Shown: positions 46,284 through 58,415 of the stretch, piece after piece
How positions within the stretch are numbered: position 1 is the first letter of the stretch
Layout of the letters: each line of letters starts with the position of its first letter
DNA from: Desmodus rotundus
Lineage: Eukaryota > Chordata > Mammalia > Chiroptera > Phyllostomidae
Reading direction: 5' to 3'
Assembly (NCBI RefSeq): GCF_022682495.2
Contig: NC_071391.1
Span: forward strand, 112,203,195-112,267,194
Length of the DNA stretch: 64,000 nt
Position numbers and translations under genes: made by a program
The notes under the pieces: model-generated
The model's database searches: none
The model's input: only the letters and a program-made list of their open reading frames with translations
What the model was told of the DNA's origin: nothing

Positions 46284-46800
46284 TGATGGTTTTCTATTGC
46301 TGCTGTAAAAAATTACCACACATTTAGTGACTTAAAACACCACAAACTTATTTTCTCATAGCTCTGGAAGCCAGAAGTCTGAAATCAGCTTCATTAAATC
46401 AAAATTGAGGTGTCGATGGGGTCATGCTCCTCTGCAGACCGTGGGGCTACACTGGCTTCCCTGCCTTTTTCAGTGTCTAGAGCTGTGTTCCTTTCATTCC
46501 TTAACTCAGGGCCTTTTTGCCCATCTTCAAAGCGATCCTTCACATCTTCAAATCCTCTCTGCTTCTTTTATATGGCTCTCTTCTGTATTCAGGTCTCCCT
46601 CTGCCTTCTCTTAGGATAGCACTTGTGCTTACATTTTGTGCCCACCTGTATAATCCAGGGCTATATCTCTATCTCAAGAGTCTTAATTTAATCCCAGCTG
46701 CAAAGTCCTTTTGTTACAAAAGGTGACATTCAAAGCTCATATTGATAGAAGACAATATTGTGGCTCTTGGGTCAGATATCTAGGGTGCCCCCTAGAATAT
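46284..46800 (-). repeat. MLT1-type LTR, minus strand
   Basis: The reverse complement carries MLT1 blocks in order: 'aaaggactttgcagctggga', 'ctcttgagatagagatatag', 'ccctggattatacaggtggg', 'gacttctggcttccagagct', 'atgagaaaataagtttgtgg', 'tgttttaagtcactaaatg', 'gcagcaatagaaaaccatca'. The plus-strand frames (46405-46726) lie inside it and are not genes. Confidence 0.85.
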
Positions 46801-46844
46801 GCTACACTACAATAAACTTCCCCCTCCTATTAATCTTTTTAAAG

Positions 46845-46909
46845 TTTAGGCACTGTGCTAGAAGACATCAAAGATAAAGGAATAAATAAGATACACTCTT
46901 GACTTTCTA
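46845..46909 (+). repeat. Ancient L2-like repeat, left half (interrupted by mariner)
   Basis: 'ttaggcactgtgctagaaga' and 'gaataaataagatacactct' continue after the mariner as 'aaaggagaagacataaaaac' and 'taattataatgctc' (47465-47530), so the mariner split an older dispersed repeat. Confidence 0.5.
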
Positions 46910-47462
46910 CTGGATCGGTCAAAAAAAATTACGTTTAGTTTTTTCCGTAAAATAAAAGGCATTTTTCATTTTCATCAATAACTTTATTGATTTGGATATT
47001 TTGAGTGTGTCGGCTGTCTCCTGTGTGGTGTAACATTGATTGTTCTCAATGAATGTCTCAGACTGATCGCCATCAACTTCAACTGCTCTATGTGACCATG
47101 GAGCATCGTCCAGCCGGAAATCTTCAGCACGAAACTTTGCAAAGCACTTTTGGCATGTTCAATCAATCTCAGTACCTTCTCCATACACTACACAAATCTA
47201 TTTTTGTGTTTCAATTGTGTTTTTTCCTTTCCTGAAATAATAAAGCATAGTATGCCAAAAATGTTGCATATTTTCTTCCATTTTCAATATTAAAATGGCT
47301 ACACAAAAACTCACCAATTTTGATTTTTTTTTAACGCATGCTGATATGTGGCTGCCAGAATACAATCTAACAAAATTGTTTTGAATGAAGTTAAAGACAC
47401 CTAAGAGTTACTAGAACCATCTTACAGAAAAAAAAAACCAAATGAAGTTTTTGGCCAACCCA
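46910..47462 (-). mobile_element. Non-autonomous mariner (copy 2), TA target on both sides
   Basis: Right end read inward 'tgggttggccaaaaacttca', left end 'ctggatcggtcaaaaaaaat' (more diverged). TA flanks at 46908-46909 and 47463-47464. Length is 553 bases against 547 for copy 1 at 28475. On the minus strand it runs parallel to copy 1 throughout, including the DNA-binding coding region and the same jump into the 3' end ('ctcaaaatatccaaatcaat' then 'tgaaaatgaaaaatgcc'). Confidence 0.9.
46984..47300 (-). pseudogene. mariner transposase N-terminal (helix-turn-helix) remnant, copy 2
   Basis: The minus strand holds the same N-terminal DNA-binding portion as 28644-28960, in broken frames; the 66-codon frame 46984-47184 covers part ('LKISGWTMLHGHIEQLKLMA' is a frameshifted counterpart of the linker). 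The catalytic DDD domain is absent. It cannot act as a transposase. The plus-strand frame 47053-47235 is a shadow. Confidence 0.75.
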
Positions 47463-47530
47463 TACTAAAGGAGAAGACATAAAAACTAATTATAATGCTC
47501 TACAACAAGTACCTTTATGAAGACATTCAT

Positions 47531-50239
47531 GCAACCATAGGTGGACAAAAGTCAACTTTACAGAAACTTAAATATAGTACTTTCTTAACTCTTTAAAATA
47601 TTTTTTCATGTTTATCTTATTTGACAGTTGCTAGCAACTTTTCTGTAAGTCTAAAATTATTTTTAAATTTAAAGTTAAAAAGTGGAAAAAATAGTCCTGT
47701 AACACTGGCCAGGTGGAGGAAGAAAGCAGGGGTCTGAAGTGAGCTGTGTAAAATTTCAGTTTAAGAAAGTAGATGATCGTACAGGGGTCTTACGACTTCT
47801 AACCTGCAAATGCATACAGTTTCCCAAGGGCTCCCTGCAAGCTTTCTGGGCCAATAAAAGGCAATGGGCGCCTAGGTTACACCTGATGTTTGATTCTGTA
47901 GAAGGGTCCAGGGAAAACTGACCTGCAGGATGGTGTAACTCCAAACCCTCAACCATGGAGTCTGCCCTCTTTTCTTTCAGACATCGAGGCATTGTTCGTC
48001 CTCTGCTCTGTCCCAGCTGGAGCTAGAGTAATTAGAACTAGCAAGTGTAGTGTCAAAGAAATTGTGAGCACCTCCTTCTCCCTTAGCTTTTAGGTCAATT
48101 GTGATTTCTTCCCTGTCTACTGAAGGAAAAGAATCATCACTTTGGAATCACACTTACTGGGGCTCCTTACTTAGTTCTATAAAATTAAACCAACAGAGTG
48201 TTGATTTGTAAGCCTTCTTTGAAACAATAACTTTGATGTTTATTGTATCTCCCCTCTTCCTCATCCCTTTTCTTGTTTTTTCACCCTGATCCTTGAGCAA
48301 AAAGGCCCCTAGGTCCCATTGCTGGTACTAGAATTGTGAATTGAGGGAAGGAAGACACTGATAGCAAACTCCTGAGGGTTTGTATGACAGTTTGGCAGGT
48401 GATGGAAAGAAAAAATATATATGTTTATATATATTTATTTTTAATTTATAAATATATATGTTATATATTTATGTAAGTATAAATGTATATGTTTAATATA
48501 TTCTATACATTTATATAAATATATTTATATATTTATAAAACAGACAATGCCTAGCATAGAGACCCGGCTGTAAATTATAGAAAAGGAAAGCAATTTGGGA
48601 GAGGAAGCAAACACCACTGATGGGATAAAAGAGCCGTTTTTCCTACCAATAAAAAATGGAGTATACCCTGATCTGGATCATCACTGGGTCCAGGAGAGGG
48701 TCTCAGGAGTAAGATCCACATAGAACTTTAGAGACCATCTTGCCCATACCCTCAAGCAAGCAGGAAAATGAGTCCCAGCTATGATAAAAAAAAAAAAAAA
48801 ACTAATCCAAGAAGGGGCAAAGGGGTTATTGAGATCCTGGACTCATATTTCCCAGTCCTGGGCTCTTTTCACAATGTTGGAACCATTTTAGAGAAATTGA
48901 AGTTTGGACAAAATCATATTAGCTCCATATACCAATAACTACAATATTCAGCAAAATGTTGGGTGCTAGAAGACCGCCAAGACTGGGGACTGGGCACAGG
49001 CATCAAGAAACAGGCTAGAGTTGTCAGTCCCCCTGTGCTCAAAAATGCCTTGAAGTTTGCTGTGGCTGCATTCCTGATATCTGGGGCAAAGTCTTTGCAG
49101 AGAGAAGAGGCACAGCGTCAAGACCAGGATTCACATCTGGGAAAGCCCAGGACCTTAGAAAAAGCATTTGGGGCTGAGACCAACCAACCATATCAAAAAG
49201 TCACTTAAGCAATTCAGTCCTATCATAGGTCATTTTCAGGACACTTTAAGTAATGTAAGCCAAAGGAACTGAAATAATAAGTCAGCCAAAATTTCTTACC
49301 AGTGATCAAAACAGTTTGAATCTGACACCAAAGGCACCTCCCCAAAAGTAAATCTGGTCCTTGAACAATCCCCACAATAGACCTTCCTGGGAGGGTCGGG
49401 GCCCAGGCCCATCCTTGGGAAGGTGCAGAGCTCACCACTCTTTGTAAATAGAAAATAGCATACACTAGCATCCAAACGCCATGTTAGGGAAAGAAAGCCT
49501 ATGCAGCTTGTGCACTGATTTTTTTAATAGCTGGTTGTTTTTAAATTCTATTATTGTTAGTAATTTATTCATTTATTCAATAAATACTTATTAAATTATT
49601 ACAAAATGATGGGTACTGCTATATTTGAAAGACATACAGTGAACCAAATTAATGACATTTCTGCTATCATGAAGCTTATACTTTAAAGGTCTACAGTCTC
49701 TTGTTAAAATTGACAGATTGTTCCATTTTGTGTGAGTCCTGTAAATGCAAATAATTGTCTTTCTACATGTTTGTGATGCTGGGACTTTTTTCTTTCCTCT
49801 TCACAACCTGTTTGGGCAGTGGTACAACATCCTCCAAACAAATTTATATAAACTGAGGCTAGTGCCTGAATCAAACCAGCCAAATGAAAGAAAAGGCCCC
49901 TCCCTTTCCCCAAAAAATTAAAAACAAAAACAAAATAAAATCCAAGTCAATTATTTGTATTGGTATGAATATGATTAGCATCACAGGGAAGATATCACAG
50001 TGTTAGATAAAATGCTGCACCAAAGAATTGCTTAGGATATGCACATGAAACTTTCCCCACACCAGAGAAATGAGATTGATGAAACCCAGCAGAGACCGTG
50101 TTAAATTGAAGACGGAGGTCCCAGGAAAAGTTCCCAGGAAGGGAATGAATGGGAAAGCTGCAGCTTGCATTGGGACAATCCACTCACTGACAATGTGAAA
50201 GTGATACCACGTCCAAAGTCCACAGAGAAGATGAGGCTC
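47531..50239. other. mostly unrecognised; AT tract and an L2-like scrap
   Basis: 48408-48545 is an A/T tract dominated by 'tatataaatatat'-type palindromes. 49555-49690 ('ttattcaataaatacttatt', 'gtactgctatatttgaaag', 'atcatgaagcttata') is the same ancient L2-like dispersed block as at 46845 and 63545. A poly(A) run lies near 48787. No gene is supported; frames such as 48963-49208 have no domain. Confidence 0.45.
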
Positions 50240-51450
50240 AGAACCAATGAGTAAGTCTCCTACCTTGCGCCATATGCAAAAATTAACTCAACATGAACTA
50301 CAGGCCCAAATTTAAGAGTAAAATCTATACTAAACTCAGAGGAAAACATGAGGGTAAATCTGGATAACCTTGGATTTGATTATCGTATAGCTATAACCCC
50401 AAAAGCATAAGTAATGAAAGAAAAAAAATAATAAACAAATTAGACTATATCAGAATTAAAAACTTTTGTGCATCAAAGAACATTATCAAGATAGAGAAAG
50501 ATAATCCACCCACAGAATGGAAGAAAAATATTGCAAATATATAGAGTATATTTTAAAAACACATACAACTCAATAGCAAGTACCCAATTAAAAAATGGAC
50601 AAAGAACTTGAACAGATAGTTCTCCAAATAAAACATGCAAATCACCTATAAGTACAAAAATATGCTCAATATTATTGACCATCAGGTAAATGCAAACCAA
50701 AACCACAGTGAGGTACTATTTTATATCCACTACAATGCATATTATTAAGACAGACAATAACAATGTTGTCGAAGATGTGAAGAAATTGAAAAAATTACTG
50801 ATGAAAATTTAAAATAGTGCATCTACTTTGTAAAACAGTCTGGCAATTTCCTCAAATGATTAAAAATAGAGTTACAATTGGACATGATAATTTCACTCTT
50901 ATGTATATACACAAGAGAAGTGAAAACATTTGTGTGCACAAAAGGTTATACATCAATGTTCGTAGCAACATAATTCATGATAGTCAAAAGGTGGAACCAA
51001 TCCCAGATGTCCATCAACCGATGAATGAATAAACAAAACGTGGCATATTTATATAATGGAATATCACTTGACCACATAATGATATGAAGTATTGACATGT
51101 TACAATATAGGTAAACCTTGGAAATCTTATGCTAAGTGAAAGAAACCATTCACACACAACCCCTCCCCACAGGTTATATAATTCCATCTACATGAAATGA
51201 ACAGAGTAGGCAAATGCGTAGGGTCAGAAAGTAGTTTTTTGGCTATTGAAAGCTTGTGATGGGGGAATGCAAGGAGAAGGAAGTGATAGCTAATGTGTTC
51301 TGGGCTCTTTTTTTTTTTTTTGAGTGATGAAAATGTTCTGAAATTGATTGTGGTGGTGGTTACATATCTCTGTCAATACACTAAAAACATTGAATTGTGT
51401 ATTTTAAATGGATAAATTGTATGATATGGGAACTATCTCATTAAGCTGTT
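50240..51450 (+). mobile_element. L1 LINE 3' part (ORF2 C-terminus and 3' UTR), old
   Basis: Ordered L1 ORF2 3' blocks: 'aaattagactatatcagaat', 'acttttgtgcatcaaagaac', 'aaaaatggacaaagaacttg', 'aaaccacagtgaggtactat', 'tctggcaatttcctcaaatg', 'agatgtccatcaaccgatga' and 'atatggaatatcacttgacc'-like. The 3' UTR block 'gaaattgattgtggtggtgg' is followed by 'cactaaaaacattgaattgt'. This is L1MB/MC-like. Frames are broken. Confidence 0.85.
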
Positions 51451-53981
51451 AGATGACAAAAATAACACTTAGGACATCCCACAAATCATAAGATACTGTA
51501 AAGGTATATCAAAATGAAGACAAATTTATTACATTTTAGCCAGATATTATTCTATGCCAAAGTACATAATCTTAAATTCCACTTTCTTTGTTTTTGTATT
51601 TTTTTAAATAGAGGTGTAGTCAGAGATAGCAATGTATTAATGACATACCAGTAAATACTTCCCTTTCTCCCATTAAAAACACATGGGAATGCTGGATGAA
51701 GTATAATTTTAAAAATGTGTTCCATGGCCAACTCCAGAAAAGAAAAGGAAACATCCATGTATGAGAACCACAGAGAAAAATCAAAGCCAGAAATGTGAGA
51801 GAAACTGACATGGGGGCGTTGCAAGATATAGCAGCTAGGAACTTGGCCAGCATCTGAGGAAAATGGACATCCAGAAATCATTAACCAGCGGAAACTTTGG
51901 AATTTCAAATAATTTACTGTTCTTAAAGACTAGAAAAATTCCCAAACTTTGCCTGGTTCAGTGTCAAGGAAACTTACTTTCACAAGAGGAAGATAACACC
52001 AGCAAAAATTAAAAATCTCAGTCCTTCATCCTCTCATCTGTGGGTGGAGTGTGAATTTACACGAGTATACATCGATAAGTCTACCAAAAGCAAAAAGGAA
52101 AGATAAAGAAAAAGAAAAGAAGTAACAACAACAGCAACAACAAAAACCCCACAAAAACACTCAATCAAGAAATCCATAGGTAATCTCACAGAAGACTTTT
52201 GCAAAGCAGAAGACATGAAACATCTCAGGGAGACCATATCTCCCTAAAGATCATCTCATATATATAAAAAAACAAACCTAAAATTACATGAGGAAATAAG
52301 CTGCATGAAGAATGCAACAAACAGAAAAATTACTATCTTGAGAAATAAAAAAAAAATGGAATGATCTGGAATAAATATAAGATAGGTATATTTGAGATTT
52401 ATTAGTACCAATCAGAGGTTTTTCTTCTCGACAGGGATACAAACATTCGACGAAGATGAAAAAGGCCATCTCATGAAGTGATTCAGTGCTATTTTGGGAG
52501 GGTGTCAGTGGGCTCTAACCCAATACTTAGAGATTTCCTGAGCTAATCCAGTTACCCATGCTATGCAAGAGTTTCTTCTACAAATTCCAGGTAAGCGGTC
52601 CTTTAGCCACTCCTTGAATACCTGTAGAAACAGAGAACATGAATTGATGAAGCAGAATATTCCATCTTCAGACAATTTAATTGATTAGAATATTTTGTTA
52701 TATTGGATTGAAATAAACCTCCCAATAATCTCCAGTTCTTGCTCCACAGTACAGAATACAATGAACAAATGGAATCCTTCCCTCCATGTAATAATTTTTC
52801 CTTATTTGAAAATAGACACCCGTTTTCTCTCAAATCTTCTAGGTTAGCTATTTCAGTTCTTTCACTTTCCTTACATAACCTGACTTTCAGATCCTTTTAC
52901 CGACTTAATTTGTCCTCACCAGAACTCATTCCACTTTGACAGCCTTCTGCCTAGGTAAGTTTAACTGTCGCAACTTCTTTTTTTGATCCTCATCTGTCAT
53001 TGAGTTAATTATAATCCTTTTAGTGTGCCATCATTCCCACAGCCCCTCTGATCTCATTGTCTTCACTGATTTGGTTAGTTGATATATGGGACTTAATAGC
53101 ATTTATCTCAATGCTCCTGTAAAAAATAAATGCAATATTTTTGGAAAAATCTGTACATAGAGCCTGTTATTTACTAAATGCCCAATAATGGTAACAATGA
53201 TTAGAACTGATACAAAATATTGATCCATCTGAGTTTACATGAGATTAGTTCAGATTGTGTAGAAATTTTAGAACCCTACTAAAAGGGAGGAATAGGGTTA
53301 TTACTAAGTTACCCATCTACAAAATAAATGCCTTATCAAAAAGAAGTAAGTTGGCTAAAGCCCAGAAAATTAAAGAACAGGAAGGCTGGCAGAGCAACAA
53401 GAAGGAGGCAGAGAGCAGAGCCAGGGTACCGAAAGAGGACAAGCAGGAGAGAAATAAAGTGTGGGAGATCCAAAGAATTCTGACCCCTCACTGTCATCCT
53501 CATGTGGGGCGAAGGGCATTCTGGGTCATTTTAAGCTTCCTCAGACTCAGGGCTGTTTTGGACAGAAATCTGTGGCAACAGCCAGAAACCTCATCACCTC
53601 AGTTCATTAACTGCCAGTCTCTGGGTATCATTTTTCACCCAATTATCAAGCTAGTTTATGTATGTATTGTTCATACCTCATGGCTCCATCTTGACCACAA
53701 AATAAGTTAAGAGATTTTTTTCATGTGTATAGAAATATGGTAATTCCTTTGATCAGCCAACCAATTGGTAGTAGATTAATATCATCATCATCAACCACAA
53801 ACACAAAAAATTAAAATTAAATTTAAAAATGGGGTTAGCCTGATATGAGCTCTACTTCATGAACATGATTAGTCTTACCATAATATCTTGCTTCTCTCAC
53901 CATTTCTATCTGGTATTCTATTTCAGAATGTATTATTCACCTGAGGAATGGGTCATAAAGTCTTTTAATGAAACTAAGGTC
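51451..53981. other. unrecognised; possibly old L1/half-L1 5' sequence at 51640-52490
   Basis: 51640-52490 is A- and GA-rich with short L1-like phrases but no firm match. The 151-codon frame at 53255-53710 is the longest here; it is Lys/Gln/Glu-rich in its first half, then changes character, has no domain I know and no splice or codon support. I do not call it a gene. Confidence 0.3.
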
Positions 53982-54190
53982 TCCCTGACTGGCGTGGCTC
54001 AGTTGGCTGGAGCGGTGTCCCATACACCAAAGGCTGGGGGTTCTGTTCTTGGTCGGGGCACATGTCTATGTTGTGTGTTCGATGCCTGGTAGGGACACAT
54101 ATGGGAGGCAACCAATAAACCTTTCTCTTTCCTCTCTTTCTCTTCCTCTCTCTAAAATCAATAAACATATTAAAATAAAATTTTTTAAAA
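53982..54190 (+). mobile_element. VES SINE
   Basis: 'tccctgactggcgtggctca', 'gggttctgttcttggtcggg', 'gtgtgttcgatgcc', 'gggaggcaacc', a CT tract and the tail 'aatcaataaacatatt'. The frame 53859-54092 crosses it and is spurious. Confidence 0.9.
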
Positions 54191-54341
54191 ATCGAGGCTT
54201 GTCTTTGCAGCCTCTTCACCAAGTCAGTCTGTCAAATGTCACACCTTAGTTCAACGCAACTCCCTAACCGGGGTCACAGAGCACAATGAGTTAGAGGATC
54301 TTCCTTCTTTGTTAAGGCAGCACAACTCCAGCTGTCCTAGC

Positions 54342-54362
54342 TAAAAAAAAAAAAAAAAAAAA
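54342..54362. repeat. poly(A) run
   Basis: Twenty-one A in a row, likely a retroposon tail or microsatellite. Confidence 0.8.
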
Positions 54363-54667
54363 CACCTTTCTTCTTTCTTTTGCTCCAAATATTAAAAAGT
54401 ACTATTTTTCTTGTATTTTCCCGTATGTTCACCTCCTTGACATTGCTCATGCTATTCGGCTTGCATTGGGAGACAGACAAAAAAGATACTGCACCAGATG
54501 GCTCATGGGTATTGATTTGACATCCTCACCTATAATGTGAGAATATAGGTACCCACCTACCCAAGTCGTATGTTTTTGTAAAAACCAAAGAGAATAATGG
54601 TTGGCCTAGAACAACATAATCTTAAAACATGAAATTAATGGTAAGGCAAATTATTACTTTATGGATA

Positions 54668-54897
54668 TTCTTTCTTTTTTTGAATATATTTACACACACA
54701 TAATCTTGCCCAAGGATACACCCATTGATCTGACAGAGAGAGAGAGAGTGACGTGAGAGAGAAACATTGTTGGGTTGCCCCACCCCCCACCAGGGACTGA
54801 ACCTGCAACCCAGGAATGTGTCCTGAGAAGTAATTGAATCTGCGACCCTTCAGTCACGGGAAGACCTTACAACCAATGAAATCACACCAGCCAGGGC
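54668..54897 (-). mobile_element. VES SINE, minus strand
   Basis: Reverse order: A/T tail, GA tract ('gacagagagagagagagtga'), 'gggttgccccaccccccacc', 'ggactgaacctgcaaccc', 'aatcacaccagccagggc'. More diverged than the other copies. Confidence 0.85.
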
Positions 54898-55621
54898 TAG
54901 ACATTCTCTTTTATGATTTCCTATTTCAATCCTTTAAAAGGCATTTTCTCCCCAGGGTTCTACATGAACAATAATTGCAAAAAGGATAGCAATGAATATT
55001 ATATATGATGCTTTTTCTAACCACAGGACTTTCACAAATAATTTCCCCTTTAACTCCTATTAATATCCCAAAAACTCTTGTCCTGTCTGGTAACTGGCCC
55101 AAACTTGGAGGAGTTTACGTTTAATGTCCACCAAAAACTTGTACTTAAGGCCAGTGGGAAATTCATTTGATTTATAAGTTTACTCTGAGGTCTGAGGAGC
55201 TTTGGAGACTGCTGAATGTGTTGATCCTCCCAGTTCTGTCTTTGTTTTAACAGGGAGTTCCTCGGCACTTTGAGGCAGTGTGCCAGCCGGGGGGTGGAGG
55301 CTTGATATATTGGATTTTAGTAGAGAGTTTGTTACAGAGTCCCTCAGGTCACTCCCTCAGAGCAGCTGTCTGGTTTTGCAGCTAATAAAGTAAAGGCCAT
55401 GTTAGTACCTTGGGAGACAAACCCATGTTGTACCAGAGCCTGTTGCTAGAAATAAAGTTACCTATACCTCAGAAAGATTTTCCATGAGCCCTGCCACCAT
55501 AGTCATATAATTCTGGAATCTTTTCATCTAATATTTCATATACAATGCTCTTTTCAGGCATAAATTTTGATTATATTTCATCCTAATAATAAGACAAATT
55601 ACATCTGTTCATTTATTTTGT
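54898..55621. other. unrecognised DNA between two minus-strand SINEs
   Basis: Contains AATAAA-type signals near 55386 and 55452 and GC-richer DNA around 55280-55300, perhaps part of an LTR, but no boundary is visible. Confidence 0.3.
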
Positions 55622-55891
55622 TTATTTATTTATTATATGCTCACCTGAGGACATTTTTCATTGCTTCTAGAGACAGAGGAAGGGAGATAGGAAGGGGGAG
55701 AGAGAAATATCAATGCCAGAGAGAAGCATCTATTGGTTGCCTCCAGTGTGCATCCAGCCTGAGGATTGCATGTACTTGGACGAGGGATCAAACCCACAAC
55801 CTAAGTATGTGTCCTGACCAGGAATCAAAACCCACAACGTTTTGGCTATGGGACAACACTCCAATCAACTGAGCCACACTGGCCAGGGCTC
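55622..55891 (-). mobile_element. VES SINE, minus strand, with target duplication
   Basis: Reverse order: tail, GA tract, 'tctattggttgcctccagtg', 'acgagggatcaaacccacaa', 'tgtcctgaccaggaatcaaa', 'actgagccacactggccagg'. Flanks 'ttcatttattttgt' (55608-55621) and 'ttcctttattttgt' (55892-55905) match at 13 of 14. At 270 bases it is longer than other copies, with an expanded middle. Confidence 0.9.
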
Positions 55892-56124
55892 TTCCTTTAT
55901 TTTGTATTAAAAATTCCAAAATTATGAATGGACAATCGTTTTAAAGGACAATCAGGAGAAACATATATTGAGCCACATTGGAAGATAGAAAACAAAATCA
56001 GCAAACTCAGGTTCAGGCACGTGAATACCATGCCTGTTATCTCAGTGTATGTGCTTTCCCATTTAATACCCATGATCTAGGAGCAATGAAGTGGTCAGGT
56101 GAAATCAGTAAACATGTTCAAAGA
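55892..56124. other. no gene recognised
   Basis: No supportable feature. Confidence 0.4.
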
Positions 56125-56345
56125 GAGTAATGAAAATAACTGACATTTATTGAGCAGTTCTTATAAGCCAGGGACTGTCCTGAGCACTTAATATGCTCTA
56201 TCTTGCGTAATCCTCTCAACAAAACTGTAAGATGGGCTCTGTTATTATCCCAATTTTATACATGAGAAAGCCAAGGTGTAGAGAGTCTAATTAACTTGCT
56301 CAAGAGCCAGACCATGATCTCAGGTGTATCTGACTGACAGCGAAG
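56125..56345 (-). mobile_element. MIR SINE, minus strand
   Basis: 'tgacatttattgagcagttc', 'agggactgtcctgagcactt', 'ctcaacaaaactgtaagatg', 'tattatcccaattttataca' and 'ttaacttgctcaagagccag' are in reverse MIR order. Confidence 0.8.
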
Positions 56346-57264
56346 TTTATTTTCTCACATGCTACACTGAATAAAGTTCTGAGGAAAAATAGCATGAAGC
56401 CTGGTAGAGAAAATTCTCCCAGAAAAGCCCACTTAGAAAAGAATAAAGATGAAATTGCACTCTTATAGGAGGAACAGTGGCCCCAAACGCATAGTACGCT
56501 ACCCATGGTGCTTCCAAGCGAAATATTGATAATATGAAACATATGTAAGACTTTAGAATTCATTTGACTTCATATAGGGTAAGTTCTCTATATTTCATGG
56601 GTACACTGGGATATTGGTTTGAATTTTGTGGCGTAAAATTAAAAATTAGAAATAATTTAATACTAAAGAGGTAGCAAGAGAAATGGCCAGACAACCAAAC
56701 TTGACAGGGCATCTCGTGGAACTGAGACATTTGCGAAAGCCTAATTGGATGTGGCAAATGCCTGCACAGGGACTTAAGGGGCATTTTCACCTTTCTCATA
56801 CTCTGCTTTTTCTGGACTTAGAGCCTCATTCTGGTTCTTTTCTCAGTGGAATGTCCACCTCATTCCTCGCTTTCTTCTATACCCCTCATAGCACTTTTTA
56901 AAAATATCCAGCTTAAAGACTTCCCAGGCAATGATCATCTTTACTCAAATCTTGCAAATCTGACCTTGAGTCAGATTTAGTCACATGGGCCTTATATTTT
57001 ATTGTCTCATTTTGTGTATGTTAATAATTGTAAGCTTTTTAAGGCCTTTAAGGCTTTTTAAGGACAGGGGGCCATTTTTCCCTTTCACCTGTTACACATC
57101 TCGTAGTAGTTGTACACATACAAGTGGACCCTCAAACACATTTTTAAAATGTATTTATAAAAAAGCTGTAAACATAAAAACAAGCTACATGGTTTATTCA
57201 ATAAATGGCTGGCATTTGGCTCAATTGAAATGCCAGGTAGTGCTGCATATGTCTCAACATGTGT
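56346..57264. other. no gene recognised
   Basis: The frames at 56300-56901 overlap on both strands and have no domain. Confidence 0.4.
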
Positions 57265-57902
57265 AAAATGAAGAAGACTTTCAAGGCCAAATGTTACTGA
57301 GGACATGGAGCAACCGGAACTCAACTGGAGCAACTGCTGTGTTGTTGGTCAGAACGCTCAATGGTAAAAATGGCACAACTGCTTTTCAAAAACCTCTCGC
57401 ATTTTTTTATTAAGGTAAATATCTACCTACTTTGTAAACTTCCAATTCTACTAGGTACTTACCTGAGAGAAATAAAAATATATTCCCCCCCAAAAATCTT
57501 GCACTTGAATGTCCATAGCAATTTTATTCATCATAACCAATCACTGGAAACAGCCCAGTTTTTGACCAAATATAATGGATAAACAAACTGTAGGATATTT
57601 ATAGATTGTAATATTATCCAGCAATAAAAAAAGACCTATTGATACATACAACAACATGACTGGAACTCAAAGACCTGTTCAATAAATGAAGGCTCACATG
57701 TAAACACGCTTAATATATGGTTGCCCCTGGGGAGTAGGCGTGAGGATGGAAAAGCATACAAGGAAACTTCCCAGAAGGATGGTAATGTTCTGCATCTTGA
57801 CAAGGATTTGGGTTGCACGGGTGAATGTGTTTGTATGGACTCAGTGAATGATGCCCAGAAGATAATGCATTTTGGTTTATATAAATTTTAAATTAAAAAT
57901 CA
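57265..57902 (+). mobile_element. Old L1 3' region, left part (split by half-L1)
   Basis: Blocks 'aatgtccatagcaatttta', 'aaacagcccagtttttgacc', 'gtaatattatccagcaataa' and 'gttgcacgggtgaatgtgtt' follow the ORF2 end and 3' UTR of an old L1M element. It resumes at 59663. Confidence 0.75.
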
Positions 57903-57915
57903 GAGGGAGTTGTGG

Positions 57916-57924
57916 CCAAGATGG
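57916..57924 (+). promoter_or_regulatory. YY1-type site at the half-L1 5' end
   Basis: 'ccaagatgg' lies about 14 bases from the start of the element, the position and sequence of the YY1 site in L1 promoters. Confidence 0.75.
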
Positions 57925-58415
57925 AGGCATAGGTAGAAACCCTTCACTTCCTTGCACAACCAAAAGGAGAAAAACAACCAATCTAAAATCAGTAAACAGC
58001 CAGAAGTGCCAGAAAATCAAACTGCATGGAACTCTGACAACCAAGGAATTAGAGAAACAGTCAACCAGACCAACCAGACCGGTAAGGCTGTGGATGGAGA
58101 GGACCCGTGGTGAGGCAGACCTTGCGAGTGGGGCTGGCTACTGTGAGGCAGGGACTGCAGGGCGGGGCTGACTGAATACAAAACTGAGACTCAGAGCTGA
58201 GTACGAACTACGGCCTCATGGGTGGGAGAAACTCCCAGTTTCACACTAGAGTTCATTGGATATGGGGCTAGAGATGAGCAGGCCAGCTGCATTGTTCCCT
58301 CTAGGACCCCTCCCCCACATACAGCGTCACAACACAGCCACATGGGTTGCCCTGCCCTGGTGAACACCTACAGCTCCACCCCTTACTACATAAAAGGCAC
58401 ACCGAGACAAAAATA

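Noticed and set aside
53255..53710. 151-codon frame with a Lys/Glu-rich start
   Set aside because: No recognisable domain, abrupt change in composition half way, no promoter, splice or poly(A) context. Not called a gene.
55240..55300. Possible exon with a 3' splice-site-like 'tttgttttaacag'
   Set aside because: One splice-like motif without an open frame, matching donor or recognisable peptide is not enough.
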